From Flavobacterium reichenbachii (lineage in GTDB: Bacteria > Bacteroidota > Bacteroidia > Flavobacteriales > Flavobacteriaceae), in NCBI RefSeq assembly GCF_002217435.1, contig NZ_MUHF01000023.1, forward strand, positions 1 through 64,000: DNA of 64,000 nt, written 5' to 3'. The notes below the pieces were generated by a model that worked only from the letters and a program-made list of their open reading frames with translations, did no database searches and was not told the DNA's origin. A program made the translations under genes and the position numbers. This document shows, in pieces, positions 1-8,547 of the stretch (its first letter is position 1; each line of letters opens with the position of its first letter).

Positions 1-170
1 TGACAAACAAATAAAATAACAAAATACTTATTTTTGATTACGTAAAAACACTTATATTCGTAATTCAAAATACGTATAAAATATTTTCTTTCTATAAAAA
101 ATTTGAAAAAAAAAGAAAGAATTATTTTATGCATTAATCTTTATTTTTACAAAGTTAGTTAAAGAATAAA

Positions 171-518
171 ATGAGTATAAATAAAAAATATTCGATTGAA
201 GTTCGCGTTTGGATTGAAGAAGCCGAAGGTGCGTTTCTTGGAATTGGGAAAATCTGGCTTTTGGAAAATATCCAAAAAACGGGATCGATTACCAATGCCG
301 CAAAAGAAATGAAAATGGCGTATCGCCAGGCCTGGCAATTGGTTGAAGAAATGAATCAGCGTGCCGAAAGTCCTTTGGTAGAAAAACTTCTTGGAGGAAA
401 AGGCGGCGGCGGCGCAAGATTGACAGAAGCTGGCGAAAAAGCAATTTCTGTTTTTTACGAAATCGAAAAACGCATTAAAGAATTTGCCCAAAAAGAAACT
501 CAAAATCTAAAATTTTAA
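171..518 (+). CDS. ModE-type winged-helix transcriptional regulator
   Basis: This 115-residue protein is essentially the N-terminal DNA-binding domain of ModE, the molybdate-responsive regulator. The helix-turn-helix region around residues 27-60 contains GSITNAAKEMKMAYRQAW, followed by the wing motif GGKGGGGARLTEAG at about residues 75-88, which is nearly diagnostic of ModE/LysR-like winged helices. The C-terminal Mop/TOBE domain that binds molybdate in E. coli ModE is absent, so either this stand-alone form senses nothing itself or it uses a partner. The gene precedes a TonB-dependent receptor in the same direction, 215 bp away, which suggests it regulates uptake of a metal oxyanion; that link is inference. 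The ATG at 171 follows an AT-rich leader, and the family start agrees well. Confidence 0.85.
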   Translation: MSINKKYSIEVRVWIEEAEGAFLGIGKIWLLENIQKTGSITNAAKEMKMAYRQAWQLVEEMNQRAESPLVEKLLGGKGGGGARLTEAGEKAISVFYEIEKRIKEFAQKETQNLKF

Positions 519-551
519 TTTAAAGAAACCAATTCGTAATGTTTATATTTT

Positions 552-641
552 TAATCTCGCCAAGACGCTAAGTCGCAAAGAGAATAATATTCAAACTTAA
601 AAAAGAAAAAAACTTTGCGCCTTTGCGTCTTTGCGAGATTA
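552..641. repeat. Intergenic imperfect palindrome (CGCAAAG-type repeat)
   Basis: Arms at 552-580 and 613-641 pair over 29 bases with three mismatches; they consist of TAATCTCGC..AAGACGC..AAG.CGCAAAG and its complement around an A-rich loop. It lies between the ModE-like gene and the receptor gene. The words CGCAAAG/CTTTGCG recur in the repeat downstream of the receptor (3300-3590), so this looks like a dispersed intergenic palindrome family that may also act as a transcription terminator. Confidence 0.6.
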
Positions 642-733
642 ATAAAACCCAGAGTAGATTAAGCATTTTAACCAAAATCTTTTTTTTAACCATCAGTATT
701 CATTTTAAAACATACTGAAACAAAACCAAAAAC

Positions 734-3295
734 ATGAACCAAAAACTATATCTGCTTTTTATTTTTGTAAGTCTGAAAAGCTTTTCTCAAGTCGAAAACT
801 CAAAAGCAAAGCAGGATAGCATAAAAAAAGAAGAACTTAATGAAATTGTCATTACAGCTTCCCGACGTTCAGAAAATTTTATGCATTCTCCTATCAGCAT
901 CGAGCAATTAAAATCGGCGGAAGCCAAAAAAATGGGATCGCCAAGTATTTATGAAGCGCTCGAAAATGTAAAAGGGGTTCAGATTATAACGCCGAGTCTG
1001 GGATTCAAAGTGATTAACACAAGAGGTTTTGCAAATTCTACAAATGTTAGATTTGCACAACTAGTAGACGGTATTGACAATCAGGCGCCGCATTTGGGCG
1101 CACCAATTGCAAATGCTTTAGGAGCAAATGATCTTGATATTGATAAAATAGAAATTATTCCTGGAACTGCAGCTGCTTTATATGGAATGAATGCGATTAA
1201 TGGTTTAGCAAATATCCAGACTAAAAATCCTTTTGAATATGAAGGTGTCAGTATTCAGCAGTTAACAGGCGTAAATCATGTTGGTAATATTGATCGATTT
1301 TCACCAAAAATATATTCCCAGTTTAATTTGAGATTTGCAAAAGCTTTCAATCAAAAATTTGCTTTTAAAATAAATGCTTCTACAACCGGCGGAACAGACT
1401 GGGTGGCAGATGACAGAACAGATTTGGCTCCGAATGCCAATATCTCTACAAATTTATCCGGAGCTGATAATCCTGCTTATGATGAAGTTAATGGCTACGG
1501 AAATGAATCGGCTAACCGAAAAACATTAAATTTAAATGGCAAAAATTATGTAGTTGCCAGAACGGGGTATCGCGAAACTGACATTACAGATTATGACATT
1601 AAAAATTACAAAGCTGATGTTGGTTTTTATTTCCGTCCAAAAACAGGAAACGAACTTGCGGTAACATACAAAACGGCGCTCATTAATACGATTTACCAGC
1701 GTTCGAACCGTTTTAGATTAGACGATTATACTTTAAATCAAGTGGCGGTCGATTACCATACGCCAATTTTTCAGGTAAAAGCATATGCAACGACAGAAAA
1801 TACCGGAAACTCTTATAATCTGCGCTCACTGGCAGAAAACATGGATCGCGCGTATAAATCTGATGATAAATGGTTTGCAGATTATACAACGGCGTACAAA
1901 AATGCAATAACTAACGGAGCTGCAATTGCAGATGCACACAAAATTGCCAGAACTACTTCTGATCAAGGCCGATTTGAACCGGGAACGGAAGCTTATGAAA
2001 ATAAAGAGAACGAATTAATCAACATCAACAATTGGGATATTGGCGCTGCTTTGCGTGTAAAATCGACTTTGGTACATGGTGAAGGATTAATCAATTGGGA
2101 CAAGGCTTTTGCTTCATTCTTTGAAAAAATTGAAACTAAATTATTGAGCGGTCTGGATTATAGAAATTATATTATTGTTCCCGACGGAAATTATTTCATC
2201 AATCCTGTAAGTGCCTCAAAAAATTTAACGTATCAAAAAACGGGTGCCTTTACGCAAGTAACAAAAGATTTTTTGGGCAGTAAATTACGTTTGGGCGCGA
2301 CAATCAGGATGGACAAAGCTGATTATTTTGAAGCTAAATTTACGCCTCAGTTTACCGCTGTCTATTCGCCAAAAGAAAGTTTAAACTTCAGGGCTTCGTA
2401 TCAAAATGGTTATCGATTTCCGAGTATTTTTGAAGGTTTTTCTAATGTAAATTCCGGAGGTGTAAAACGTGTGGGCGGATTGCGCATCATGTCTGATGGG
2501 ATTTTTGAAAATTCGTATACAAAAGCTTCAATAGACAAATTTCAGGCACAGGTAAACAGTGACGTAAATACGCTTGGCTTAACTCAGGCGCAGGCCATCG
2601 AGAAAAATAAAAATACAATTCAAAAAAATCCTTACACGTATCTGGAACCTGAATTTGTCAAATCTTTTGAAATTGGCTTTAGAGGAATGGCTTTAAACAA
2701 AAACCTTTTTATTGATGCCGATTTCTATTACAACTCTTATAAAAATTTTATTGCCCAGGTTGAAGCCAGCATTCCAAATACGACAGATCCAAATCTTTTT
2801 CCAACCTCTTTATATTCCAGAACAACACAAAGCAGATATCGTTTATGGACCAATTCTAAAAGTAAAATTTATAATTACGGAGGAAGTTTAGGCTTGAAAT
2901 ATCGATTTGACAATACTTTTAGTGCCTTAACAAATGTTACTTATACAAAACTGGACAGAACCGATGACAAAGATGGTTTAGAAGACGGCTTCAACACACC
3001 GGAATTTAACGTAAACGGAACATTGATCGCAGAAAACATTTGGAAGAATTTTGGTGCAAGCGCAACAGCACGTTATCAAAACAACTTCGATTATGTTTCT
3101 TTTTTAGTCAGCGGAACGGTTCCTGCTTATTGGTCTATGGATGCGCAGATAAATTACAATTTTCAAAAATCGGGCATTAAAGCCAAATTAGGCGGTACTA
3201 ATATCCTAAACAAACCTTATACTTCAATCCTTGGCGGGCCGGCAATTGGCGGGTTATATTATTTATCTTTAACTTGGGAAACGAGTAAAATTTAA
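734..3295 (+). CDS. TonB-dependent outer-membrane receptor
   Basis: An 853-residue outer-membrane receptor that should import a ligand through a 22-strand beta-barrel powered by TonB. Residues 1-19 (MNQKLYLLFIFVSLKSFSQ) form a signal peptide. A TonB-box-like segment ELNEIVITASRR follows near residues 34-45. The plug domain spans about 50-170 with NVKGVQI, NTRGFA and the PGTAAALYGMNAINGLANI segment, and the barrel occupies the remainder, ending in aromatic YLSLTWETSKI. It lacks the N-terminal carboxypeptidase-like domain of SusC proteins and there is no SusD partner, so a small ligand (siderophore, metal chelate or oxyanion) is more likely than a glycan. The adjacent ModE-like gene hints at molybdate or tungstate, which is inference. 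The last ~65 bases of the gene are duplicated downstream. Confidence 0.9.
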   Translation: MNQKLYLLFIFVSLKSFSQVENSKAKQDSIKKEELNEIVITASRRSENFMHSPISIEQLKSAEAKKMGSPSIYEALENVKGVQIITPSLGFKVINTRGFANSTNVRFAQLVDGIDNQAPHLGAPIANALGANDLDIDKIEIIPGTAAALYGMNAINGLANIQTKNPFEYEGVSIQQLTGVNHVGNIDRFSPKIYSQFNLRFAKAFNQKFAFKINASTTGGTDWVADDRTDLAPNANISTNLSGADNPAYDEVNGYGNESANRKTLNLNGKNYVVARTGYRETDITDYDIKNYKADVGFYFRPKTGNELAVTYKTALINTIYQRSNRFRLDDYTLNQVAVDYHTPIFQVKAYATTENTGNSYNLRSLAENMDRAYKSDDKWFADYTTAYKNAITNGAAIADAHKIARTTSDQGRFEPGTEAYENKENELININNWDIGAALRVKSTLVHGEGLINWDKAFASFFEKIETKLLSGLDYRNYIIVPDGNYFINPVSASKNLTYQKTGAFTQVTKDFLGSKLRLGATIRMDKADYFEAKFTPQFTAVYSPKESLNFRASYQNGYRFPSIFEGFSNVNSGGVKRVGGLRIMSDGIFENSYTKASIDKFQAQVNSDVNTLGLTQAQAIEKNKNTIQKNPYTYLEPEFVKSFEIGFRGMALNKNLFIDADFYYNSYKNFIAQVEASIPNTTDPNLFPTSLYSRTTQSRYRLWTNSKSKIYNYGGSLGLKYRFDNTFSALTNVTYTKLDRTDDKDGLEDGFNTPEFNVNGTLIAENIWKNFGASATARYQNNFDYVSFLVSGTVPAYWSMDAQINYNFQKSGIKAKLGGTNILNKPYTSILGGPAIGGLYYLSLTWETSKI

Positions 3296-3535
3296 CCGCA
3301 AAGTACGCAAGGTTTTTTTTATACAGTGAGCAGACAAATGCAAAGTTCGCAAAGCTTTATCAACACAAAGCTTTGCGAACTTGGCGGGCCGGCAATTGAC
3401 GGGTTATATTGTTTATCTTTAACTTGGGAAACGAGTAAAATTTAACCGCAAAGTACGCAAGGTTTTTTTATTAAACAGTTTGCAGAAAAATGCAAAGTTT
3501 GCAAAGCTTAATCAACACAAAGCTCTGCGAACTTT
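3231..3535. repeat. 150-bp tandem duplication covering the 3' end of the receptor gene
   Basis: The segment starting TTGGCGGGCCGGCAATTG at 3231 recurs at 3381, an offset of exactly 150 bp. Copy 1 holds the last 65 coding bases of the TonB receptor, its stop codon and a stem-loop. Copy 2 repeats the coding end as a non-coding fossil with a few substitutions and small indels. In copy 1 the stem pairs 3343-3358 with 3367-3382 (16 bp, loop of 8), and the degraded version in copy 2 lies at about 3492-3535. The junction sits at the repeated word GCGAACTT, suggesting duplication through the hairpin arm. Confidence 0.85.
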
Positions 3536-3737
3536 GTGATAGTATAAAACCAAAAAATTAAAAATTTAGCGTCCTTTGCGGTTCAATCAACTTTTAAGAT
3601 TATACGATGCTCAGGTTTTTATCTTGATTGTTTTGATCTTTAGTTGTACATTTATGGTAGAAAGTTAAAAGTTTGGTCTTTATTAACTTCATTTAAAGAA
3701 ATTCTTTATTATTTTTACCACATAATTTAAGCATACT

Positions 3738-4613
3738 ATGAGTTCTAACTTTGATAAATTTCAAAAACGCAGGTTAATTTCCTCTTATTTTTCGGTAGTA
3801 TTAAGTGTATTCTTAGTTTTATTCCTTTTGGGAGTACTAGGATTATTCATTATTAATTCTAAAAAACTGGCAGATGATTTTAAAGAAAAAATCGCCATGA
3901 CCGTTTTCTTTAAAAACGAAGCAAATGACAGCGTTATCAAAGCTTTTAATACTGAATTAAAAAGAGCGCCTTTTGCAAGATCTTATGCTTATGTAACTAA
4001 AGAAAGAGCTGCGAAAGAACATACTGATATTATTGGAGAAGATTTCTTAACATTTTTGGGAGAAAATCCATTGCTGAATTCTTTCGACATTCACCTAAAA
4101 GCAGATTATGTAGAGCGAGACAGCATTAAAAAAATCGAAAGCACTTTACGTCAAAACACGATGATTGAAGATATTGTTTATGACAAACAATTGGTAAATC
4201 TGGTAAACGACAATATTAGAAAAGTAAGTATGTGGATTCTAATTATCAGCGGATTCTTAACTGTAATTGCTGTATTATTAATCAATAGCTCATTGCGATT
4301 ATCTATACATTCTAACCGTTTTATTATTAAAACAATGCAGATGGTTGGAGCAACAAAATCGTTTATTCGTAAACCTTTTGTTATGAGAAGCGTAAAACTA
4401 GGAATGCTGGGTGCTGGTTTGGCAATTATTGCGTTAATTGCACTTTTACTTTATGTAGAAACTAATTTCCCTGGATTAGGAATTTTAGAAGACAAAGTAC
4501 TAATTGGACTGGTTTTATTAGGCGTTTTTGGATTAGGTGTTTTAATCACTTATGTAAGCACGCACTTCGCAACGCAGCGTTTTCTGAATTTAAGAACTGA
4601 CGATCTTTATTAA
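3738..4613 (+). CDS. ftsX: Cell division protein FtsX
   Basis: FtsX is the permease-like partner of the ATPase FtsE and activates periplasmic peptidoglycan hydrolases at the septum. This 291-residue protein has the family layout: cytoplasmic N-terminus, first membrane helix at about 20-43, a periplasmic domain at about 45-160 (including KIAMTVFFKNEANDS), then three membrane helices near 163-185, 215-237 and 255-277. The cytoplasmic loop carries NRFIIKTMQMVGATKSFIRKPF, the conserved MVGA segment of the FtsX/LolC superfamily. The next genes (DUF3098, uppP, truB) run in the same direction, the usual flavobacterial cluster. ftsE is not adjacent, which is normal in this phylum. Confidence 0.93.
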   Translation: MSSNFDKFQKRRLISSYFSVVLSVFLVLFLLGVLGLFIINSKKLADDFKEKIAMTVFFKNEANDSVIKAFNTELKRAPFARSYAYVTKERAAKEHTDIIGEDFLTFLGENPLLNSFDIHLKADYVERDSIKKIESTLRQNTMIEDIVYDKQLVNLVNDNIRKVSMWILIISGFLTVIAVLLINSSLRLSIHSNRFIIKTMQMVGATKSFIRKPFVMRSVKLGMLGAGLAIIALIALLLYVETNFPGLGILEDKVLIGLVLLGVFGLGVLITYVSTHFATQRFLNLRTDDLY

Positions 4614-4692
4614 TTTTAGATTTCAGACTTTAGATCGCAGATTTTAAATAAACAAACCTTTTAATTTTACTCAGAGGAACAAAAAAATAACA

Positions 4693-4941
4693 ATGAAAAA
4701 TAATAATACAGAAGAAGAACAAAAACATGAATTCCTTTTTGACGGGATTAATTATAAAATCTTATTGATCGGAATTGGCGTTATCGCTCTTGGATTTATT
4801 TTAATGTCTGGAGGAGGAAGCGACAACCCAAATGTTTTTAATGAAGATGTTTTTAGTTTTAGACGTATCAGATTGGCTCCAACAACAGTTTTAATTGGTT
4901 TTGGAATCACGATTTATTCTATTTTCAAAAAATCTAAATAG
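4693..4941 (+). CDS. DUF3098 small membrane protein
   Basis: An 82-residue protein with two predicted membrane helices (about 23-42 and 63-79) joined by a loop containing SGGGSDNPNVFNEDVFSFRRIRLAP. This layout and the position between ftsX and uppP match the DUF3098 family of Bacteroidetes, which has no assigned function. The conserved gene order suggests a role in envelope growth or division, but that is inference. The gene lies 79 bp after ftsX and 134 bp before uppP; the intervening DNA on both sides holds repeats of the word (T)CTAAAATCTAA. Confidence 0.85.
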   Translation: MKNNNTEEEQKHEFLFDGINYKILLIGIGVIALGFILMSGGGSDNPNVFNEDVFSFRRIRLAPTTVLIGFGITIYSIFKKSK

Positions 4942-5075
4942 ACTTTTTTAGACTACTTAGACATTTTAGATTGTTAGATTATTGATTTTAGACTTTTCCG
5001 AAGAGATTAATCTAAAGATCTAAGAAGTCTAAAATCTAATAATCTAAAGATCTACAATCTAATAATCTAAATTAA
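4942..5075. repeat. Low-complexity AATCTAA/TTAGATT repeat
   Basis: Nearly the entire 134-bp gap is built of variants of TCTAAAATCTAATAATCTAA on one side and its complement TTTAGACTACTTAGA on the other, so it can fold back on itself. Similar heptamer tracts recur at 27500-27560, 34266-34330 and 52155-52260. They are intergenic only. Confidence 0.7.
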
Positions 5076-5873
5076 ATGAATACATTACAAGCTATCGTTC
5101 TTGCCATTATTGAAGGAATTACAGAATTTTTACCTGTATCTTCAACTGGCCATATGATTATTGCCTCTTCTTTTTTTGGAATTGCCCACGAAGATTTTAC
5201 TAAACTTTTTACAATTGTTATTCAGCTTGGTGCAATACTTTCTGTTGTGGTTTTATACTTCAAACGTTTCTTTCAGACGCTTGATTTTTACTTTAAACTT
5301 TTAGTTGCTTTTATTCCGGCAGTAGTTTTAGGATTATTGCTGAGTGATTTCATCGACGGATTGTTAGAAAATCCTGTTACGGTTGCTGTTTCTCTTTTAA
5401 TTGGAGGATTGATTTTATTAAAAGTCGACGAATGGTTTAACAATCCAAACACAGCCGAAACCTCTCAGGAAATCACATATCTGCAAGCTTTAAAAATTGG
5501 ATTATTTCAATGTATTGCTATGATTCCGGGAGTTTCAAGAAGCGGTGCCAGTATTGTTGGCGGAATGTCTCAAAAACTTACGAGAACCACAGCCGCAGAG
5601 TTTTCATTTTTTTTAGCGGTTCCAACAATGCTTGGAGCGACAGTAAAAAAATGTTACGATTATTATAAAGACGGATTTGAATTATCTCATGATCAAACTA
5701 CTTTATTAATTATAGGAAATGTAGTTGCCTTTATTGTAGCACTTTTGGCTATTAAAACTTTCATTGGATTTTTGACTAAAAACGGTTTTAAAATTTTTGG
5801 TTATTACCGAATCATCGCCGGAATCGTTTTATTATTGATTCACTTTTTCATTCACCCGCTTACCATTATATAA
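5076..5873 (+). CDS. uppP: Undecaprenyl-diphosphatase UppP (BacA)
   Basis: This integral membrane enzyme dephosphorylates undecaprenyl diphosphate, recycling the lipid carrier for peptidoglycan and other wall polymers; overproduction gives bacitracin resistance. The 265-residue length is typical. Both signature motifs are present: EGITEFLPVSSTGHM at about residues 13-27, containing the catalytic glutamates, and PGVSRSGASIVGG at about 149-161. About eight hydrophobic segments fit the known fold. The stop codon overlaps the truB start by one base (TAATG), implying translational coupling. Confidence 0.96.
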   Translation: MNTLQAIVLAIIEGITEFLPVSSTGHMIIASSFFGIAHEDFTKLFTIVIQLGAILSVVVLYFKRFFQTLDFYFKLLVAFIPAVVLGLLLSDFIDGLLENPVTVAVSLLIGGLILLKVDEWFNNPNTAETSQEITYLQALKIGLFQCIAMIPGVSRSGASIVGGMSQKLTRTTAAEFSFFLAVPTMLGATVKKCYDYYKDGFELSHDQTTLLIIGNVVAFIVALLAIKTFIGFLTKNGFKIFGYYRIIAGIVLLLIHFFIHPLTII

Positions 5874-6562
5874 TGACACCTGAAGAATATTTAGACGGAC
5901 AAGTTTTACTGATAGACAAACCTTTAAAATGGAGTTCGTTTCAAGCTGTCAATAAATTAAAATACTTGTTGATTAATAAAGTCGGACTTCCAAAAAAGTT
6001 TAAAATTGGTCATGCCGGAACTTTAGATCCTCTGGCAACCGGACTTTTATTAATCTGCACCGGAAAATTTACCAAAAGAATTTCTGAGCTTCAGGGTCAG
6101 GCCAAAGAATATACCGGAACATTTTATATCGGCGCCACTACTCCATCTTATGATTTAGAAACCGAAATCGATCAGACTTTTCCAACAGACCATATTGACG
6201 AGGCTTTGATTCATGAAACGGTAAAACAGTTTTTAGGCGAAATTGACCAAAAACCACCCATTTTTTCGGCTATAAAAAAAGACGGAGTTCGCTTATACGA
6301 ACACGCACGTGCGGGAGAAACGATAGAAATTGAAAGCAGAAAAACAACCATTCACGAATTTGAAATTACCCGAATTGCATTACCCGAAATTGATTTTAGA
6401 GTAGTTTGCAGCAAAGGAACTTACATACGTTCGCTCGCTTATGATTTTGGAAAAGCACTGCATTCAGGATCGCATTTAACGGTATTACGCCGAACAAAAA
6501 TTGGTGATTACGATGTAAATAATGCGATCGACATTACACTGTTTGAAGAAAGTCTTAAGTAG
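5873..6562 (+). CDS. truB: tRNA pseudouridine(55) synthase TruB
   Basis: TruB converts U55 in the T-loop of nearly all tRNAs to pseudouridine. The 229-residue protein has the catalytic motif GHAGTLDPLATGLL with nucleophile Asp52, the N-terminal LLIDKPLKWSSF motif and the later KPPIFSAIKKDGVRLYEHAR and CSKGTYIRSLAYDFG motifs. It is shorter than the E. coli enzyme because it lacks the C-terminal PUA domain, as is usual in Bacteroidetes. The gene overlaps the end of uppP by one base. Confidence 0.96.
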   Translation: MTPEEYLDGQVLLIDKPLKWSSFQAVNKLKYLLINKVGLPKKFKIGHAGTLDPLATGLLLICTGKFTKRISELQGQAKEYTGTFYIGATTPSYDLETEIDQTFPTDHIDEALIHETVKQFLGEIDQKPPIFSAIKKDGVRLYEHARAGETIEIESRKTTIHEFEITRIALPEIDFRVVCSKGTYIRSLAYDFGKALHSGSHLTVLRRTKIGDYDVNNAIDITLFEESLK

Positions 6563-6912
6563 TTATAAAAACGAAAAGCACATTACGCAAGAATTGTAAT
6601 GTGCCAACTTCTAAATAGTTCAATACAGGTACTTTTACTCAATAGTGAGGAACTTTTTTTCCTCCAAACAAGTACATTGAAAAAAAATCGTAAAATCTTT
6701 CGAATAACTTTTTCATAATAGTGCATTTTTTGGTTGTTAGACATTAAATAGACACCAGTACAAAGAGTAAATCAGAAAATAAATAATAGAAGTGGGTTGC
6801 ATTACTAATTTACAAAAAATATTGCACAAAAAAACCTTCTTAACATATTTTTTAGAATTATTATATTTATTATCAATGCATTACCACTAAACAATTATTA
6901 CAAAAATTAGTT
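6563..6912. other. Intergenic region after truB with one palindrome
   Basis: This 350-bp stretch holds no credible gene. An inverted repeat with 9-bp arms lies at 6578-6604 (GCACATTAC, loop of 9, GTAATGTGC); it is not followed by a T-run, so it may be a factor-dependent stop or a protein-binding site. The rest is AT-rich with no feature I can support. Confidence 0.5.
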
Positions 6913-7530
6913 TTATAATCGGTTGTATTTAATTTTTTCCATAATATCCAGTAATTCTTCCTGTACAGAAATCCCTTTGTCTGCCAGATACCATAACTGC
7001 AGATCGGTTTTAATTTTATCATCCAGCACTCCAAATTCCTTTTTGTAATTGGCAAGCAGTTCAGAGGCGCCTTTTGGTCTTGGCCCCCAATCTGTACGAA
7101 CAATTCCGGCTTCTTTACAAATCACAATAACTTTTGGTATTGCCCTTCCGCCATTTGTCAGGTACTGACTCATTAATTCGTCATTTTGATCTCTCAAAAC
7201 AATTCGCAGGTCAATCTTCTTATTGGATCCCGCTACCATTTTATTTAATACAGGAAGTATCTGCGCCGCATCGCCGCACCAACCTTCAGAAATTACGAGC
7301 CAGATGTAATGATTGCTTAATTTCTGCAATTTGTCAATTGCATCTTCAGATATTTTGATGGTTTTTTCAAGGCGGTTCATTCGGGCTTCATTCAAACTTG
7401 TGTAGTTCGTAAGACTTTCTGACTGCTGATCGCCGGTAGATTTTCCTTCGGATAACAAATCGGTAACTAATTTTCGATACTCAGAATACGAGTAACTGTT
7501 GAATAACGCTTTGGCTACAATACTTTTCAT
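6913..7530 (-). CDS. Thioredoxin-family protein with a single active-site cysteine
   Basis: A 205-residue cytoplasmic protein of the thioredoxin fold, resembling the Thioredoxin_9 group. The active-site region reads SEGWCGDAAQILPVL at about residues 82-96: the first cysteine of the usual CxxC is present, but alanine replaces the second. The cis-proline region AIPKVIVICKEAG lies near 130-142 and supports the fold. With only one catalytic cysteine it cannot act as a normal disulfide reductase; a monothiol or structural role is possible. There is no signal peptide. It is transcribed away from pyrH and sits alone. Confidence 0.8.
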   Translation of the reverse strand: MKSIVAKALFNSYSYSEYRKLVTDLLSEGKSTGDQQSESLTNYTSLNEARMNRLEKTIKISEDAIDKLQKLSNHYIWLVISEGWCGDAAQILPVLNKMVAGSNKKIDLRIVLRDQNDELMSQYLTNGGRAIPKVIVICKEAGIVRTDWGPRPKGASELLANYKKEFGVLDDKIKTDLQLWYLADKGISVQEELLDIMEKIKYNRL

Positions 7531-7695
7531 ATCACTTCGTTTTTAGGATACAATAAAAATAACAATTTTAGAAATACGCAGGAATGACTTTTGTCACATT
7601 CGGAATAATTGAAGCTGAAAAAATGATCTGAAATTTAAAAAAAAGAAGATCAAAATTATTTTTTAAAACATTATTTCTAAAAATCAGAATATGTC

Positions 7696-7703
7696 TATAT
7701 TTG
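7696..7703 (+). promoter_or_regulatory. pyrH promoter, -7 box
   Basis: TATATTTG matches the Bacteroidetes -7 consensus TAnnTTTG at all fixed positions and lies 22 bp before the pyrH ATG, leaving a short AT-rich leader. Confidence 0.7.
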
Positions 7704-7725
7704 CACAAATTAACGCAACACACAA

Positions 7726-8433
7726 ATGAAATATAAAAGAATTCTTCTTAAACTTAGCGGCGAGGCCTTAATGGGTGATTTACAATATGGTATTGACCCA
7801 AAAAGATTAGCCGAATATGCTGATGAAATCAAACAGATTCATAGTAAAGGAGTAGAAATTGCTATTGTAATTGGAGGAGGAAATATTTTTAGAGGCGTTG
7901 CGGGAGCAAGTGCTGGTATGGATAGAGTACAAGGAGATTACATGGGAATGCTTGCTACTGTAATCAACGGAATGGCGCTGCAAGGTGCTCTTGAAGACAA
8001 AGGAATGAAAACCCGTCTTCAGACGGCGCTAAAAATGGAGTCTATTGCTGAACCCTACATCAAAAGAAGAGCAGACCGTCATCTTGAAAAAGGAAGAATT
8101 GTAATTTTTGGTGCCGGAACAGGAAACCCTTATTTTACTACAGATACAGCTGCAGTTTTAAGAGGAATCGAAATTAATGCAGATGTAATCCTGAAAGGAA
8201 CTCGTGTGGATGGTGTTTACGATTCTGATCCAGAAAAAAATGCTTCGGCAGTAAAATTCGACTTTATCTCTTTTGATGATGTGTTGAAAAAAGGATTAAA
8301 TGTAATGGATACCACTGCTTTTACTTTAAGCCAGGAAAACAAATTGCCAATCGTTGTTTTTGACATGAACAAAATTGGAAATTTATTAAAAATCTGCGAA
8401 GGAGAAAATATAGGAACTGTAGTTAATATTTAA
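7726..8433 (+). CDS. pyrH: UMP kinase PyrH
   Basis: PyrH phosphorylates UMP to UDP in pyrimidine nucleotide synthesis; it is a hexameric amino-acid-kinase-family enzyme allosterically tuned by GTP and UTP. The 235-residue length is standard. Visible motifs are KRILLKLSGEALMG at the N-terminus, VIGGGNIFRG at about 48-57, FGAGTGNPYFTTDTAA at about 128-143, and KGTRVDGVYDSDP at about 160-172. It is followed by frr, a widespread gene pair. Confidence 0.97.
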   Translation: MKYKRILLKLSGEALMGDLQYGIDPKRLAEYADEIKQIHSKGVEIAIVIGGGNIFRGVAGASAGMDRVQGDYMGMLATVINGMALQGALEDKGMKTRLQTALKMESIAEPYIKRRADRHLEKGRIVIFGAGTGNPYFTTDTAAVLRGIEINADVILKGTRVDGVYDSDPEKNASAVKFDFISFDDVLKKGLNVMDTTAFTLSQENKLPIVVFDMNKIGNLLKICEGENIGTVVNI

Positions 8434-8454
8434 ACTACTTAGATTGTTGATCCC

Positions 8455-8481
8455 CAATCCCGAAACTTCGAGACGGGATTA
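8455..8481. repeat. Inverted repeat between pyrH and frr
   Basis: AATCCCG and CGGGATT flank a short loop containing AACTTCGAG. It sits in the pyrH-frr gap and may attenuate transcription or stabilise the pyrH mRNA end; there is no T-run. Confidence 0.45.
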
Positions 8482-8547
8482 GAATATTAGACTTATTAAA
8501 ACCGATACTCTTTAAAACAATCTTCAAAAAAAATAAAAAATAAAAAA

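Noticed and set aside
159..503. Minus-strand frame overlapping the ModE-like gene
   Set aside because: It has a phenylalanine-rich, low-complexity translation and lies opposite a clearly conserved protein.
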